DNA of 64,000 bases, taken from contig NZ_CP041656.2 in NCBI RefSeq assembly GCF_007290395.2, forward strand, positions 3,410,001-3,474,000, written 5' to 3'. A model generated the notes under the pieces. The model was not told the DNA's origin. It did not search any database and saw nothing but the letters and a program-made list of their open reading frames with translations. This DNA comes from Bradyrhizobium cosmicum (GTDB taxonomy: Bacteria; Pseudomonadota; Alphaproteobacteria; Rhizobiales; Xanthobacteraceae). The stretch's first letter is position 1; each line of letters begins with the position of its first letter. This document shows, piece after piece, positions 1 to 8,864 of the stretch. The position numbers were made by a program, and so were the translations under genes.

Positions 1-1607
1 TGTCGATCTACGGCCTCGGCAACCGCCAGCAGCGGTCCTGGCTCGCGGTCGATCTCGGCGTCTCCTTCGGCGACGAGGAGCACCTGCCGGGCATCGACCT
101 GATCATGCCCGACATCAGCTTCCTGGAGAAGGAACGCAAGATTCTGATGGGCCTGGTGCTGACCCACGCCCATGAGGACCATTTCGGCGCCATCATCGAT
201 CTCTGGCCGAAGCTGAAATGCCCGATCTATGCGACCCAGTTCAGCGCGGCGCTGTTCGAGGCCAAGCTTGCGGCCGAGCGCAACGCGCCGAAGATCCCGG
301 TGACGGTGGTGCCGTCGGGCGGGCGCGTCGATATCGGCCCGTTCAACGTCGAGTTCATTCCGGTCGCGCATTCGATTCCAGAGTCGCATGCGCTGGCGAT
401 CCACACCTCCGCCGGCATCGTGCTGCACACCGGCGACTGGAAGATCGACCCGACCCCGATCATCGGCCGGCCGACCGACGAAAAGCGGCTGCGCGAACTG
501 GGGGAGGAGGGCGTGCTTGCCCTGATCGGCGATTCCACCAACGCCGTGCGAGACGGCCGTTCGCCATCCGAAGCCGAGGTCGCCAGGACCATCACAGAGC
601 TGGTGAAGGCCGCCAAAGGCCGTGTCGCAGTCACGACCTTTGCTTCCAACGTCGCGCGCCTCAAGGCCGTCGCCGATGCGGCGCGGGCTGCCGATCGCGA
701 GGTCGTCGTGGTCGGCCGCGCCATGGAGCGCGTGTCGCAGGTCGCGCGCGAGACCGGTTATCTCGACGGCGTGCAGAACTTCCGCTCGACCGACGTCTAT
801 GGCCATCTGCCGCAGGACAAGGTGCTGGCGCTCTGCACCGGCAGCCAGGGCGAGGCCCGCGCCGCGCTGGCGCGTATCGCCAATGACGACCATCCCGAGA
901 TCACGCTGAACCGCGGCGACTGCGTGATCTTCTCCTCGCGTACCATTCCCGGCAACGAGAAGGCCGTCGGCGCGATCATCAACAACCTGATCCTCCAGGG
1001 TGTCGAGGTCATCACCGATCGCGATCATCTGGTCCACGTCTCCGGCCATCCGCGCCGCGACGAGCTGCGCGACATGATCTCCTGGGTCCGGCCGCAGCTG
1101 CTGATCCCCGTCCACGGCGAGGCCCTGCATCTGCACGAGCATGCCAAGCTCGCGCGCGCCGCCGGCGTGCCCCGCGTGCTGGTCATCCGCAACGGCGACC
1201 TGGTCAAGCTCGGCCCCGGCGATCCCGGCCTGATCGGCGAGGTGCCCTCGGGCCGTCTCTACAAGGACGGCACGATTCTGGAGGATTCCAAGTCCCGTGC
1301 CGTGGTCGAGCGCCGCCGCATGGCGTTCTCCGGCTGTGCCTTCGTCGCCTTCGCCATGAATGCGCAGGGTGAGCTGGTCGACGATCCCGAGGTCGATCTG
1401 GTCGGCATTCCCGAGAAGAACCGGGCGGGCGAGCCCTTCGACGACATCGTGTTCGACGCCGTGGTCTCCACCATCGAGGGGCTGCCGAAGGCGCGTCGCC
1501 GCGATCCGGATGCCCTGGCCGAGTCGGTGCGACGCGCTGTCCGGTCCGTGATCAACGAACATTGGGGCAAAAAGCCCCCCTGTCTGGTACACGTCCTGAC
1601 GGTATAG
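1..1607 (+). CDS. rnj: Ribonuclease J, 5' end cut by window edge
   Basis: Metallo-beta-lactamase/beta-CASP nuclease that matures and degrades RNA (5'-to-3' exo- and endonuclease) in the cytoplasm. The reading frame is open from base 3 and already shows family sequence before the first in-frame ATG at 105, so the true start lies upstream of the window. The zinc-binding HAHEDH motif is at about 165-182, the beta-CASP STNA segment near 538, and the HVSGHP and PVHGE motifs that complete the active site at about 1035-1120. The C-terminal domain is complete and ends with TAG. Only the first few residues are missing. Very confident of the family. Confidence 0.96.
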   Translation, partial: SIYGLGNRQQRSWLAVDLGVSFGDEEHLPGIDLIMPDISFLEKERKILMGLVLTHAHEDHFGAIIDLWPKLKCPIYATQFSAALFEAKLAAERNAPKIPVTVVPSGGRVDIGPFNVEFIPVAHSIPESHALAIHTSAGIVLHTGDWKIDPTPIIGRPTDEKRLRELGEEGVLALIGDSTNAVRDGRSPSEAEVARTITELVKAAKGRVAVTTFASNVARLKAVADAARAADREVVVVGRAMERVSQVARETGYLDGVQNFRSTDVYGHLPQDKVLALCTGSQGEARAALARIANDDHPEITLNRGDCVIFSSRTIPGNEKAVGAIINNLILQGVEVITDRDHLVHVSGHPRRDELRDMISWVRPQLLIPVHGEALHLHEHAKLARAAGVPRVLVIRNGDLVKLGPGDPGLIGEVPSGRLYKDGTILEDSKSRAVVERRRMAFSGCAFVAFAMNAQGELVDDPEVDLVGIPEKNRAGEPFDDIVFDAVVSTIEGLPKARRRDPDALAESVRRAVRSVINEHWGKKPPCLVHVLTV

Positions 1608-1649
1608 ACTAAGCGTGGTCTTCGGATCATGCGCTGAGGGAGAAGAAGC

Positions 1650-2054
1650 ATGCTGGGTCGCCTCAACCATGTCGCGATCGCGACCAAGGACGCCGTCAAG
1701 GCCGCCAGGATCTATGGTGCGGCGTTCGGCGCCCAGATTTCGGAGGCCGTGCCGCTGCCCGAGCACGGCGTCATCACCGTGTTCGCGACGCTCCCCAACA
1801 CCAAGATCGAGTTCATCGAGCCGCTCGGCGAGGCGTCGCCGATCGCAAAATTCGTCGAACGCAATCCCGACGGCGGCATCCACCACATCTGCTACGAGGT
1901 GGTCGACATCATCGCCTCGCGCGACACCTTGGTGAAGGAGGGCGCCCGGGTGCTCGGCGACGGCGTGCCGAAGATCGGCGCCCACAGCAAGCCGGTGCTG
2001 TTCCTGCACCCGAAGGACTTTTCCGGCGCGCTGGTCGAAATCGAGCAGGCGTAA
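1650..2054 (+). CDS. mce: Methylmalonyl-CoA epimerase
   Basis: Converts (S)- to (R)-methylmalonyl-CoA, linking propionyl-CoA carboxylation to the mutase and the TCA cycle. The 134-residue length is that of the glyoxalase/VOC-fold epimerases. The start MLGRLNHVAIAT carries the first metal-binding His, the central GGIHHICYEV block the second, and the C-terminal LVEIEQA the metal-binding Glu. A GGAGAAG Shine-Dalgarno precedes the ATG. It lies 42 bases after rnj and 9 bases before a DUF1467 gene, an arrangement I recognise from Bradyrhizobium and relatives. Confidence 0.93.
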   Translation: MLGRLNHVAIATKDAVKAARIYGAAFGAQISEAVPLPEHGVITVFATLPNTKIEFIEPLGEASPIAKFVERNPDGGIHHICYEVVDIIASRDTLVKEGARVLGDGVPKIGAHSKPVLFLHPKDFSGALVEIEQA

Positions 2055-2063
2055 GGCCGCCCC

Positions 2064-2339
2064 ATGGCCATCCAGATATCGACTGCACTTGCGATCTACT
2101 TCGTCATCTGGTGGATCGCGCTGTTCCTGACGCTGCCGTTCGGCGTGCGCAGCCAGCACGAGGACGGCACCGGCGCACCCGGCACCGATCCCGGCGCGCC
2201 TATCCTGACGCGGATGAGAAGCAAGCTGATCTGGACCACCATCATCTCGGCGGTCATCTACGGGATCGGCATCGCCGCCTATCATGCCGGCTATCTCTCG
2301 ATCGAGCGCCTGTCGAAATTGATGGGCATGCCATTCTAG
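2064..2339 (+). CDS. DUF1467 small membrane protein
   Basis: A 91-residue inner-membrane protein with two predicted transmembrane helices (about residues 5-25 and 55-78) separated by a short polar loop containing a GVRSQHEDG stretch followed by a Gly/Pro-rich run. This is the layout of DUF1467, a family of unknown function common next to methylmalonyl-CoA epimerase in alphaproteobacteria. It follows mce by nine bases and is probably cotranscribed with it. No catalytic motif is visible, and I assign no function. Confidence 0.8.
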   Translation: MAIQISTALAIYFVIWWIALFLTLPFGVRSQHEDGTGAPGTDPGAPILTRMRSKLIWTTIISAVIYGIGIAAYHAGYLSIERLSKLMGMPF

Positions 2340-2375
2340 ATACTTGAAATTGTTTTGTTGTTTTGGGGGGAACGA

Positions 2376-2723
2376 ATGACTTTTCAGAGGATCGTCATCG
2401 CGCTTCTGGTGCTGATCGTCGCCGGTCTCGGTGCCGTCGGTTATTTCGAGTGGAAGATGGCCGTGCAGGTTCGGACGATGAAGGCGTTCGTCGAGGGCTA
2501 CGTCTTCAACGAGGCGGTGATGGCCTGCGAGCAGGCCAAGAGCTCGACACCGTTCAAATGGAACGGGGGCAAGAGCACCTCGATCATCGGCCTGAACTCG
2601 GTCAAGCTGGACAAATACAACGTCAGCGCCAGCTACACGCTGGTGGCGGATGGCGTCTATTGCGATTACGATCCGATCAAAAGAAAGGCCGAGATCGGCT
2701 CGAGCTTCCTGGAGCGGGAGTAA
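2376..2723 (+). CDS. Hypothetical single-pass membrane-anchored protein
   Basis: A 115-residue protein starting at the ATG after a strong GGGGGGAACG ribosome-binding site. An upstream in-frame TTG at 2355 is less likely. Residues 5-25 form a hydrophobic anchor or uncleaved signal (RIVIALLVLIVAGLGAVGYF), followed by a soluble domain with two Cys (in MACEQAKS and VYCDYDP) that could pair in the periplasm. I do not recognise the family. It sits between DUF1467 and mtnK, and the coding bias matches its neighbours. Confidence 0.65.
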   Translation: MTFQRIVIALLVLIVAGLGAVGYFEWKMAVQVRTMKAFVEGYVFNEAVMACEQAKSSTPFKWNGGKSTSIIGLNSVKLDKYNVSASYTLVADGVYCDYDPIKRKAEIGSSFLERE

Positions 2724-2756
2724 CGATCCGGCCCAAATTCATGGGATGGAATCGTC

Positions 2757-4046
2757 ATGACCGGGAACCGGGCAGGGGATTATCGGATTCTGCATGAGGC
2801 CGCCTTGCGGGACTATCTCGCGGGCGTGCCGGACCTCGTGGCGCTTCTCGGCGCTGAACCGGTGTCCTGGTCGATCACCGAGGTCGGCGACGGCAATCTC
2901 AATCTCGTCTTCATCGTCAAGGGCGACCGCGGCGGCGTCGCCGTCAAGCAGGCGCTGCCTTACGTCCGTCTCGTCGGCGAAAGCTGGCCGCTGCCGCTGT
3001 CGCGGGCGCATTACGAATTCCTGGCCTTGTCCCGGCAGGCCGAGCTCGCGCCTGGTCTCGTGCCGGCGCTGCTGCACCACAACGAGACGCTGGCGCTGAC
3101 AGTGATGGAGCTGCTCGAGCCCCACGTCATCATGCGCAGGGGGCTGGTCGCGGGCACGCAATATCCCCGTTTCGTCGACGACATCACCACCTTCATGGCG
3201 CGAACCCTGTTCTTCACCTCCGACCTCGCGCTCTCGGCGGCCGACAAGAAGCAGGCCATCGCCGCCTTCGCCGGCAACCATGCGCTCTGCAAGATCACCG
3301 AGGATCTGATCTTCACCGATCCCTACCGTATCGCCGAGCAGAACCGCTGGACCGCGCCGTATCTCGACGCTCTGGCCGCTGGCTTGCGCGACGACATGGA
3401 GTTGCATGTCGCGATCTCGCGCCTCAAGCTGAAGTTCATGGCCAGCCCCGAGGCGCTGCTCCATGGCGACCTCCACACCGGCTCGATCATGGTGACGGAC
3501 AGCCAGACGCGCGTGATCGATCCGGAATTCGCGTTCTACGGCCCGATGGGCTTCGACGTCGGCGCCGTGCTGGCGAACCTCTTGATGGCCTATTTTGCTT
3601 CCGCCGGTCACGAGCGCTCGCCCGGCGCGCGGCAGACATTCGAGGCCTGGGTGCTGGGGACGGTCGAAGCGGTGTGGAACGAGTTCGCCCGCAAATTCCT
3701 CGACCTCTGGCGCGCCGGCGCTGCGGGTGACGCCTATCCGGTCTCGCTCTTCGCCGGCGAGAAAGGCGAGGCGCGGCTGGACACGGAGCGGCTAGCCTAT
3801 ATGCAGCGCCTCTTCACCGACACCGTTGGCTTTGCCGCCGCAAAGATCATCCGCCGCATCTTCGGCCTCGCGCACAACATCGATTTCGAGCTGATCGAGG
3901 ACCCGAAGCGGCGGGCGGTCAGCGAAGCCCGCGCCGCGCGGCTGGCGCGGGCGATGATGGTGGAGGCGGTGACATTTCGGACGATCGCTGACGTCACTGG
4001 CGCTGCGCGAAAGCTGCGGGACTGGCAGCCGGAACTGTCCGGCTGA
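2757..4046 (+). CDS. mtnK: S-methyl-5-thioribose kinase
   Basis: Phosphorylates 5-methylthioribose at C1 in the methionine salvage pathway, recycling methylthioadenosine from polyamine synthesis. The 429-residue protein has a kinase-like fold with an N-terminal ATP-binding lobe (GDGNLNLVFIV, residues 42-53), the catalytic loop HGDLH at residues 236-240 followed by TGS, and the metal-binding DPEFAFYGP segment shortly after. Family members are usually 390-430 residues. The usual partner mtnA (methylthioribose-1-phosphate isomerase) is not next to it: a palindromic repeat and a convergent gene follow. Confidence 0.93.
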   Translation: MTGNRAGDYRILHEAALRDYLAGVPDLVALLGAEPVSWSITEVGDGNLNLVFIVKGDRGGVAVKQALPYVRLVGESWPLPLSRAHYEFLALSRQAELAPGLVPALLHHNETLALTVMELLEPHVIMRRGLVAGTQYPRFVDDITTFMARTLFFTSDLALSAADKKQAIAAFAGNHALCKITEDLIFTDPYRIAEQNRWTAPYLDALAAGLRDDMELHVAISRLKLKFMASPEALLHGDLHTGSIMVTDSQTRVIDPEFAFYGPMGFDVGAVLANLLMAYFASAGHERSPGARQTFEAWVLGTVEAVWNEFARKFLDLWRAGAAGDAYPVSLFAGEKGEARLDTERLAYMQRLFTDTVGFAAAKIIRRIFGLAHNIDFELIEDPKRRAVSEARAARLARAMMVEAVTFRTIADVTGAARKLRDWQPELSG

Positions 4047-4081
4047 CAGAGTTTTGTAGCGAGTAGCTTGCCGCCACACAC

Positions 4082-4167
4082 CGTCATTGCGAGCGCTGCG
4101 AAGGAATCCAGAATCTTTCCGCTGCGGCAGTCCGGATTGCTTCGTCGCTTCGCTCCTCGCAATGACG
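4082..4167. repeat. Palindromic intergenic repeat, copy 1 (86 bases)
   Basis: Begins with CGTCATTGCGAGCG and ends with the reverse complement GCAATGACG, so the whole element can fold into one long imperfect hairpin. The interior reads GAATCCAGAATC, then a Gly/Arg-coding-like GCTGCGG stretch, then GGATTGCTTCG. A second copy with the same ends lies at 13169-13248. Both sit between the 3' ends of convergent genes. This is the common REP-like palindrome type of Bradyrhizobium genomes. Confidence 0.9.
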
Positions 4168-4185
4168 AGCGGAGAGGCGCGGGGC

Positions 4186-5070
4186 TCAATACAGACGGAT
4201 CGGCAGCAGAACGCCGTCCGTGCCGACCAAAAGGCCCCAGGTCTCGTTCGCCGCGACCTCGAACTCCCCATTCCGCGCGGTGCCACCCTTGACCTTGACG
4301 GCGACCTTGTACTTGCCCGGCGGCAGATCGAGCTTCTGATCATCAGGCAATTCGCCCGCGGCATTCTCTGACGACACCAGTGTCGCGCCGGAGCGAGCTG
4401 CGAGCCTGATGATCTGGTCGTTGACGGTGAGATCAGCCGTTTCATCGGTTCCGTTGCCGATCATCAGGCACGCTTGGCCAGGCTTCGGCAGGAGGGGGGC
4501 CGCCGCGGCCGCTCGTTTGCGCAGCGATAGGTCGGCGATGGTCCTGCCGTCCTGACGGGTCAGGCGCAGTAGCGCCGGTCCATCGGCCGTCGTGAACGCG
4601 ACCACGGCCCGATCAGGCGCGACCACCGCGCCGTCATTTTCGGCCCAGCCCCTGTTTTCGAGATCGCCGCGATAGAAGCCGAGCACGGTCGCCAGATCGA
4701 GCGGCGTCTCGACGTGCGCGAACCTGATGGTGGGCGAGTTCTTCGCGGTCACCAGGGCCCAACTGCCTGGGAGCGGCAGGCCCATGTCGTCGGACAGCTT
4801 GCCTTCGAAGGTCCGGCCTGCGGCCCGCGTCAGAACCCCGATGGCGGCACACAGCAGGCGCTCGCCGAGAGTGTCCGCGGCGCAACGGTCTCTGACCGCC
4901 CATAAGGCTTGCTCGATCATGCCGTTTGATCGTTCGGTACGCTGCCAGCCGATATGGATGCTTCCCGCGGCGCTGGTCCGGGCAGGATCCGGGGTGACGG
5001 GGATCGCCATCGCCGCCGTCGCGGCCAGCAGCGTGCCAACGAGTACAACAGCCATTGTTCGGCGCTTCAT
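4186..5070 (-). CDS. Hypothetical secreted protein
   Basis: A 294-residue protein with a classical signal peptide (KRR followed by a hydrophobic stretch and cleavage near AMA-IPV, about residue 22). The body has no motif I can name. It contains Cys at about residues 72 and 85 and again around 200, a region resembling a small ligand-binding sandwich, and a C-terminal stretch with LPPGKYKVAVKVKG that looks like a beta-sandwich edge. It runs convergent to mtnK. Expected location is the periplasm or cell surface, and the function is unknown. Confidence 0.7.
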   Translation of the reverse strand: MKRRTMAVVLVGTLLAATAAMAIPVTPDPARTSAAGSIHIGWQRTERSNGMIEQALWAVRDRCAADTLGERLLCAAIGVLTRAAGRTFEGKLSDDMGLPLPGSWALVTAKNSPTIRFAHVETPLDLATVLGFYRGDLENRGWAENDGAVVAPDRAVVAFTTADGPALLRLTRQDGRTIADLSLRKRAAAAAPLLPKPGQACLMIGNGTDETADLTVNDQIIRLAARSGATLVSSENAAGELPDDQKLDLPPGKYKVAVKVKGGTARNGEFEVAANETWGLLVGTDGVLLPIRLY

Positions 5071-5222
5071 TTGTTTCGCGATCCTTGGCGCTGAGATAGC
5101 GATCCTGAGCTTAGTCGCGTTGATCAGGAAAAATGTTCACTGCCTCGGGGCGTCCGATGACGCACCACATCAGTCGGGGCCTTGCATCGCCGGAAAGATG
5201 TGCGCCAAAGAGCCAAGCTCTC

Positions 5223-6350
5223 TCAGAGCGCCGCACGCAACAAGCCCTCAAATTCTTCTGCAGACGCTTTTCGCGGAGCGGTCGCGTTCGAGTGGTCAGC
5301 TAATGCCCGGACGACTGTTTGGGGAATGTGCCGAGCTTCAAAGCCCATTTGGCCGAGCGTTGTCGGCAGCTTTAACGATTGAACGAGATCGGACACCGCA
5401 GCAGCGAGGTTCGTTTCGCGCGAGATGCCAAATATATCGCTAAGCGTTTCGTACTTGTTTCCGACGCTTTGCTCGCTGAAGCGCAGGATGTGCGGCAGGA
5501 ACACGCCGTTCAGCATACCGTGATGCAGGGTCGGCGAGCGCAATGCGCCGGCGGCGTGAGATAGCGAGTGCACTGCGCCGAGCCCCTTCTGAAACGTCAG
5601 CCCACCTTCGAGTGCCGCCATCATCATTTCCCAACGCGCCTCGCGGTCGGCGCCATTTGTCACAGCGCGCTGGATGAAGCGCCATGCACGCTTTGCACCG
5701 TCGAGCGCGATTGCTTCCGCCGGCGGGTTGACCAGTGGTGACAGGAACGTTTCGATGCAGTGCGTGAGCGCATCGATGCCCGTCGCCGCCGTCAACAACG
5801 GCGGCAGTCCCAGCGTGAGTTCAGGATCGCAGATCGCCCTTTTCGGTATCAGATATGGACTGATCAACGCCAGCTTCGAGCCGTTGGTCAGATTGATCAA
5901 AGCGCCACGGCCGACCTCGCTGCCAGTTCCTGCAGTGGTCGGAATAGCGATCACAGGCGCGACCTTCTCGGTGATCTTGCCGACGCCGCCAAGGACAGCC
6001 GCATATTGCTCCAGTGGCCCCTCATGGGTGGCGGCCAAAGCGACGCCTTTGGCAAGATCGATCGGCGAACCGCCGCCGAGCGCAATCACGCCATCGCAGC
6101 CGCCTTCGCGGTAGGCGACGACGCCTTCAAGCACTGCTTCTTCAGTCGGATTCGGGGGCGTACGGGCGAATATCGCAACGGTCGTCGGATCGAGGTGAGC
6201 CAGTACTTGCGCTGCAATGCCTGCCTGCTGCACGCCGGCATCCGTGACGAGCAGCGGTCGACGAACTCCGAGTGCCGCTAACTCGGTCGGCAGACTCTTG
6301 ATGGCACCGTAATCGAAAATTGTCGTCGTCAGATAGCCAATGGTCGACAC
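5223..6350 (-). CDS. Iron-type (group III) alcohol dehydrogenase / maleylacetate-reductase-like
   Basis: NAD(P)-dependent metal alcohol dehydrogenase. With the start at 6350 (375 residues) the NAD-binding GGGS is at 92-95 and the metal ligands fall at D193, H197, H261 and H277, almost exactly the spacing of FucO-type enzymes. I chose GTG at 6350 because a perfect GGGAGGAG lies six bases upstream. A longer frame to a TTG at 6389 lacks such a site. It is divergent from the GntR-ABC operon across a short promoter region with a palindrome, so it probably metabolises the compound that operon imports. Substrate unknown. Confidence 0.88.
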   Translation of the reverse strand: MSTIGYLTTTIFDYGAIKSLPTELAALGVRRPLLVTDAGVQQAGIAAQVLAHLDPTTVAIFARTPPNPTEEAVLEGVVAYREGGCDGVIALGGGSPIDLAKGVALAATHEGPLEQYAAVLGGVGKITEKVAPVIAIPTTAGTGSEVGRGALINLTNGSKLALISPYLIPKRAICDPELTLGLPPLLTAATGIDALTHCIETFLSPLVNPPAEAIALDGAKRAWRFIQRAVTNGADREARWEMMMAALEGGLTFQKGLGAVHSLSHAAGALRSPTLHHGMLNGVFLPHILRFSEQSVGNKYETLSDIFGISRETNLAAAVSDLVQSLKLPTTLGQMGFEARHIPQTVVRALADHSNATAPRKASAEEFEGLLRAAL

Positions 6351-6400
6351 AGCCAACTCCTCCCGGGCGACGAAATTGTTGCGTCGCAATACTTTTTATT

Positions 6401-6423
6401 CATCCGATATTTAACATCGGATG
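6401..6423. promoter_or_regulatory. Perfect 8+7+8 palindrome, candidate GntR operator
   Basis: CATCCGAT, a seven-base AT-rich spacer, and ATCGGATG form a perfect inverted repeat in the short divergent promoter region between the alcohol dehydrogenase and the GntR-family gene. Its position, 51 bases upstream of one start and 77 bases upstream of the other, fits a site from which the regulator controls both sides. The assignment to GntR is inferred from location only. Confidence 0.6.
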
Positions 6424-6499
6424 ATTGCGAGATCAACAAAATCGGTGTATGGCGTGAACATGCCAGCCAGCCTAAGAGCCGGCGGTCGGGAGCGAAAAA

Positions 6500-7285
6500 T
6501 TGTCGAGCGCTAAACGCGTCAAATCCACCGAGAAGCGTTTGAAGCCGGGCCGCATCCACGCGGTACTGACGACGCTCGGCCGCGAGATCGCTCAAGAGAT
6601 CATCCCCGCAGGCGCGGTGCTGCCGCCCGAAAACGAACTCGAGATCCGCTTTGGCGTCGGCCGCGGCGTGGTTCGTGAAGCGATCAAAATGCTTTCAGGG
6701 AAGGGACTCGTCAGCGTGCGACCGCGCCACGGCACTCACGTGCTGCCGCGGCGCGATTGGAGTCTTCTCGATCGCGATGTGTTGAACTGGCTGGTCGGAG
6801 AGGATCAACTCGACCGCAAGCTGCTGCTTGCCATTCAGGAAGTCCGCTCAATCATTGAGCCAGCCGCCGCTGCGCTCGCTGCGACCCGCGCCACCAGGCA
6901 GGACCGGCAGCGGATCAATGCAGCCCTGTTGGCGATGGAATCATCGGACAATCAGGCTGCCGCCACGGCCGCGGACAAGGCCTTTCATCTCGCTATTCTG
7001 GACGCCACGCACAATCCGGTGCTGCAGGGCTTTCGCGGCGCGATCGACACGATCCTGAGTGCAGTGTTTCTTGTCGCCGTTGATAGCGTCGCTGGTTGGT
7101 TCGAAGACAACATTCCCAACCACGCCGTCGTTGCGCGCGCCATCGAGGAAGGTGATGCAGACAAGGCTCGCAAGGCCATGGAGCGAGTTCTTGGTTATAC
7201 CCACTCTAAATTGTCTAGGAAAAGTGCAGGCGCCGTTCGGCGGAACGCCAGGCCAGGCGGCAACCGCACCCTGAGGCAAGCATGA
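6500..7285 (+). CDS. GntR-family (FadR/FCD type) transcriptional regulator
   Basis: A 261-residue regulator with an N-terminal winged helix-turn-helix (residues about 18-82, including LPPENELEIRFGVGRGVVREAIKML) and a C-terminal all-helical FCD ligand domain with the metal-binding pattern HLAI, then H in NHAVV. It starts with TTG preceded by GGGAG at seven bases. Its last codons overlap the first permease (ATGA), so it is the first gene of the ABC operon. The likely role is to repress this operon and the divergent dehydrogenase until an organic acid or similar ligand appears. The ligand cannot be deduced. Confidence 0.9.
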   Translation: MSSAKRVKSTEKRLKPGRIHAVLTTLGREIAQEIIPAGAVLPPENELEIRFGVGRGVVREAIKMLSGKGLVSVRPRHGTHVLPRRDWSLLDRDVLNWLVGEDQLDRKLLLAIQEVRSIIEPAAAALAATRATRQDRQRINAALLAMESSDNQAAATAADKAFHLAILDATHNPVLQGFRGAIDTILSAVFLVAVDSVAGWFEDNIPNHAVVARAIEEGDADKARKAMERVLGYTHSKLSRKSAGAVRRNARPGGNRTLRQA

Positions 7286-8058
7286 TGCTGCGCAGGCTCT
7301 CTTCGGCATTCTGGTTTGGCGCTCCCTTTATAGTGCTCCTCATCCTATGGGCTGTTTTCATCCCGTACTTCGACGTCAATCCCCGGCTGTTTCCTCACCT
7401 CTCCTCTGTGATTCAGGCTGGAGTTGAGGGAATAGAAGATGGCACCCTTATTCAACACGTCGGAGCAAGCCTGTTACGCGTCGCCGTCGGCACGGTGCTC
7501 GCGCTATTGATCGCCATTCCCTTGGGCATCGCCATGGGCGTCAGCCCGATGATCTCCAGCTTCCTCACACCCCTGTTCAGGTTTTTCTCGGTGCTGGCCG
7601 GCATCGCGTGGATCCCGATCGCGACGCTATGGTTCGGCTACGGCTTCGGCGCCATCACGTTTGTAATCTTCAATGCCGTGTTCTTCATCGTGACGTACAA
7701 CACGCTGCTCGGAGTATCGACCATTCCCTTGCAGGTGCGCAATGCGGCCGCATCGCTCGGTGCGGGACGATGGGCGATGTTGACCGAAGTGCTCCTGCCG
7801 GGCGCCCTTCCTAACATCGTCACTGGCATACGCACCGGATTGGGCTTTGCCTGGCGTGGGCTGATCGCGGCCGAGATGATCGCCACCAACGTGGGCCTCG
7901 GTTACATGCTGTTTGTGGCGCGAGACTTCTACAGAACAGAAGTGATCGTGCTTGGCATGATTGTAATCGGCGTGCTTTGGCTGCTGCTCGACCGGCTGGT
8001 CTTGGCGCCAATCGAGCGCGCCACCATCGAACGCTGGGGCATGGTGCAGCGCGCATGA
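7282..8058 (+). CDS. ABC transporter permease 1 (NitT/TauT family)
   Basis: Inner-membrane permease of 258 residues with about six transmembrane helices and the EAA loop that docks the ATPase (AAASLGAGRWAMLTEVLLPGALPNI). The family imports sulfonates, nitrate, aromatic acids or thiamine precursors. The start overlaps the GntR stop (ATGATG). A second, clearly different permease follows with an ATGA overlap, so the transporter probably uses a heterodimeric membrane domain rather than the homodimer usual for SsuC/TauC. Confidence 0.9.
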   Translation: MMLRRLSSAFWFGAPFIVLLILWAVFIPYFDVNPRLFPHLSSVIQAGVEGIEDGTLIQHVGASLLRVAVGTVLALLIAIPLGIAMGVSPMISSFLTPLFRFFSVLAGIAWIPIATLWFGYGFGAITFVIFNAVFFIVTYNTLLGVSTIPLQVRNAAASLGAGRWAMLTEVLLPGALPNIVTGIRTGLGFAWRGLIAAEMIATNVGLGYMLFVARDFYRTEVIVLGMIVIGVLWLLLDRLVLAPIERATIERWGMVQRA

Positions 8059-8864
8059 AGCAGTTTCTACTCAAGATGTGGAGCCACTGCGTTCGCCTGA
8101 CAGCGCGTTGGCCGTCGATCGCTTCCATCGTTCCTTTCATTCCGGTGGTCGCGGCCTGGTGGATCGTCACAAAGCTGCAAATATTCCCACGCGCGTTTCT
8201 GCCTGGACCCGCGGACGTCGTCCGCTCATTCGGGACGCTGGTTTATACGGGTATCCTTCCGGCGTACTTGCAGGACAGCATCGTGCGCTTGGCCGTCGGT
8301 GCGTTTTGGGGCGTCGCCCTCGGCATTCCTCTCGGAATCCTGGTTGGCCTCAATCAGCGTGCGCGTACGGCGCTGTGGCCGCTGCTTCTGTTCTTTCAGG
8401 CCATCGGCGATATCGCCTGGCTGCCGATCCTGGTGATCTGGTTCGGCTATGGCCTCACGACCATCACGGTCGTCATCGTCTATACAGTGATCTTCCCGGT
8501 TGTCCTGAACACGGTGCTGGGCGTGCGCTCGATCCCCATCACCCTGCACCGCGCGGCCCAGAGTCTGGGTGCCTCGCGCATTCGCATGTTGTGGGAAGTG
8601 GTGTTGCCGGGAGCGCTGCCCAACATCGTGACTGGCCTGCGCAACGGGCTCGGCTATGGCTGGCGCGCTCTGATCGCAACCGAGATTATCGTCGGCACCA
8701 GCGGTATCGGATTTCTCATGTTCGACGCGCGCCGCTCCGGGTCTGTCGTCGAGATCCTGCTCGGCATGATCATCCTGGGAATCCTCTGGTACATCGTCGA
8801 TAGCTGGATACTGGCACCGATCGAGCGGGCGACAGGACAGCGGTGGGGGCTGGTGACGCGATGA
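8055..8864 (+). CDS. ABC transporter permease 2 (NitT/TauT family)
   Basis: A 269-residue permease paralogous to the preceding one: both carry an EAA loop ending in VLPGALPNIVTG and a closing helix before an APIERAT stretch. The start at 8055 overlaps the previous stop by ATGA. A longer frame from 7977 would run inside permease 1 and is rejected. The N-terminal helix begins near residue 20, and about six helices follow. It pairs with permease 1 and the ATPase at 8861. Substrate unknown. Confidence 0.9.
   Translation: MKQFLLKMWSHCVRLTARWPSIASIVPFIPVVAAWWIVTKLQIFPRAFLPGPADVVRSFGTLVYTGILPAYLQDSIVRLAVGAFWGVALGIPLGILVGLNQRARTALWPLLLFFQAIGDIAWLPILVIWFGYGLTTITVVIVYTVIFPVVLNTVLGVRSIPITLHRAAQSLGASRIRMLWEVVLPGALPNIVTGLRNGLGYGWRALIATEIIVGTSGIGFLMFDARRSGSVVEILLGMIILGILWYIVDSWILAPIERATGQRWGLVTR

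Noticed and set aside
6351..6389. TTG at 6389 as start of the alcohol dehydrogenase
   Set aside because: A perfect GGGAGGAG lies six bases before the GTG at 6350; TTG 6389 has no such site.
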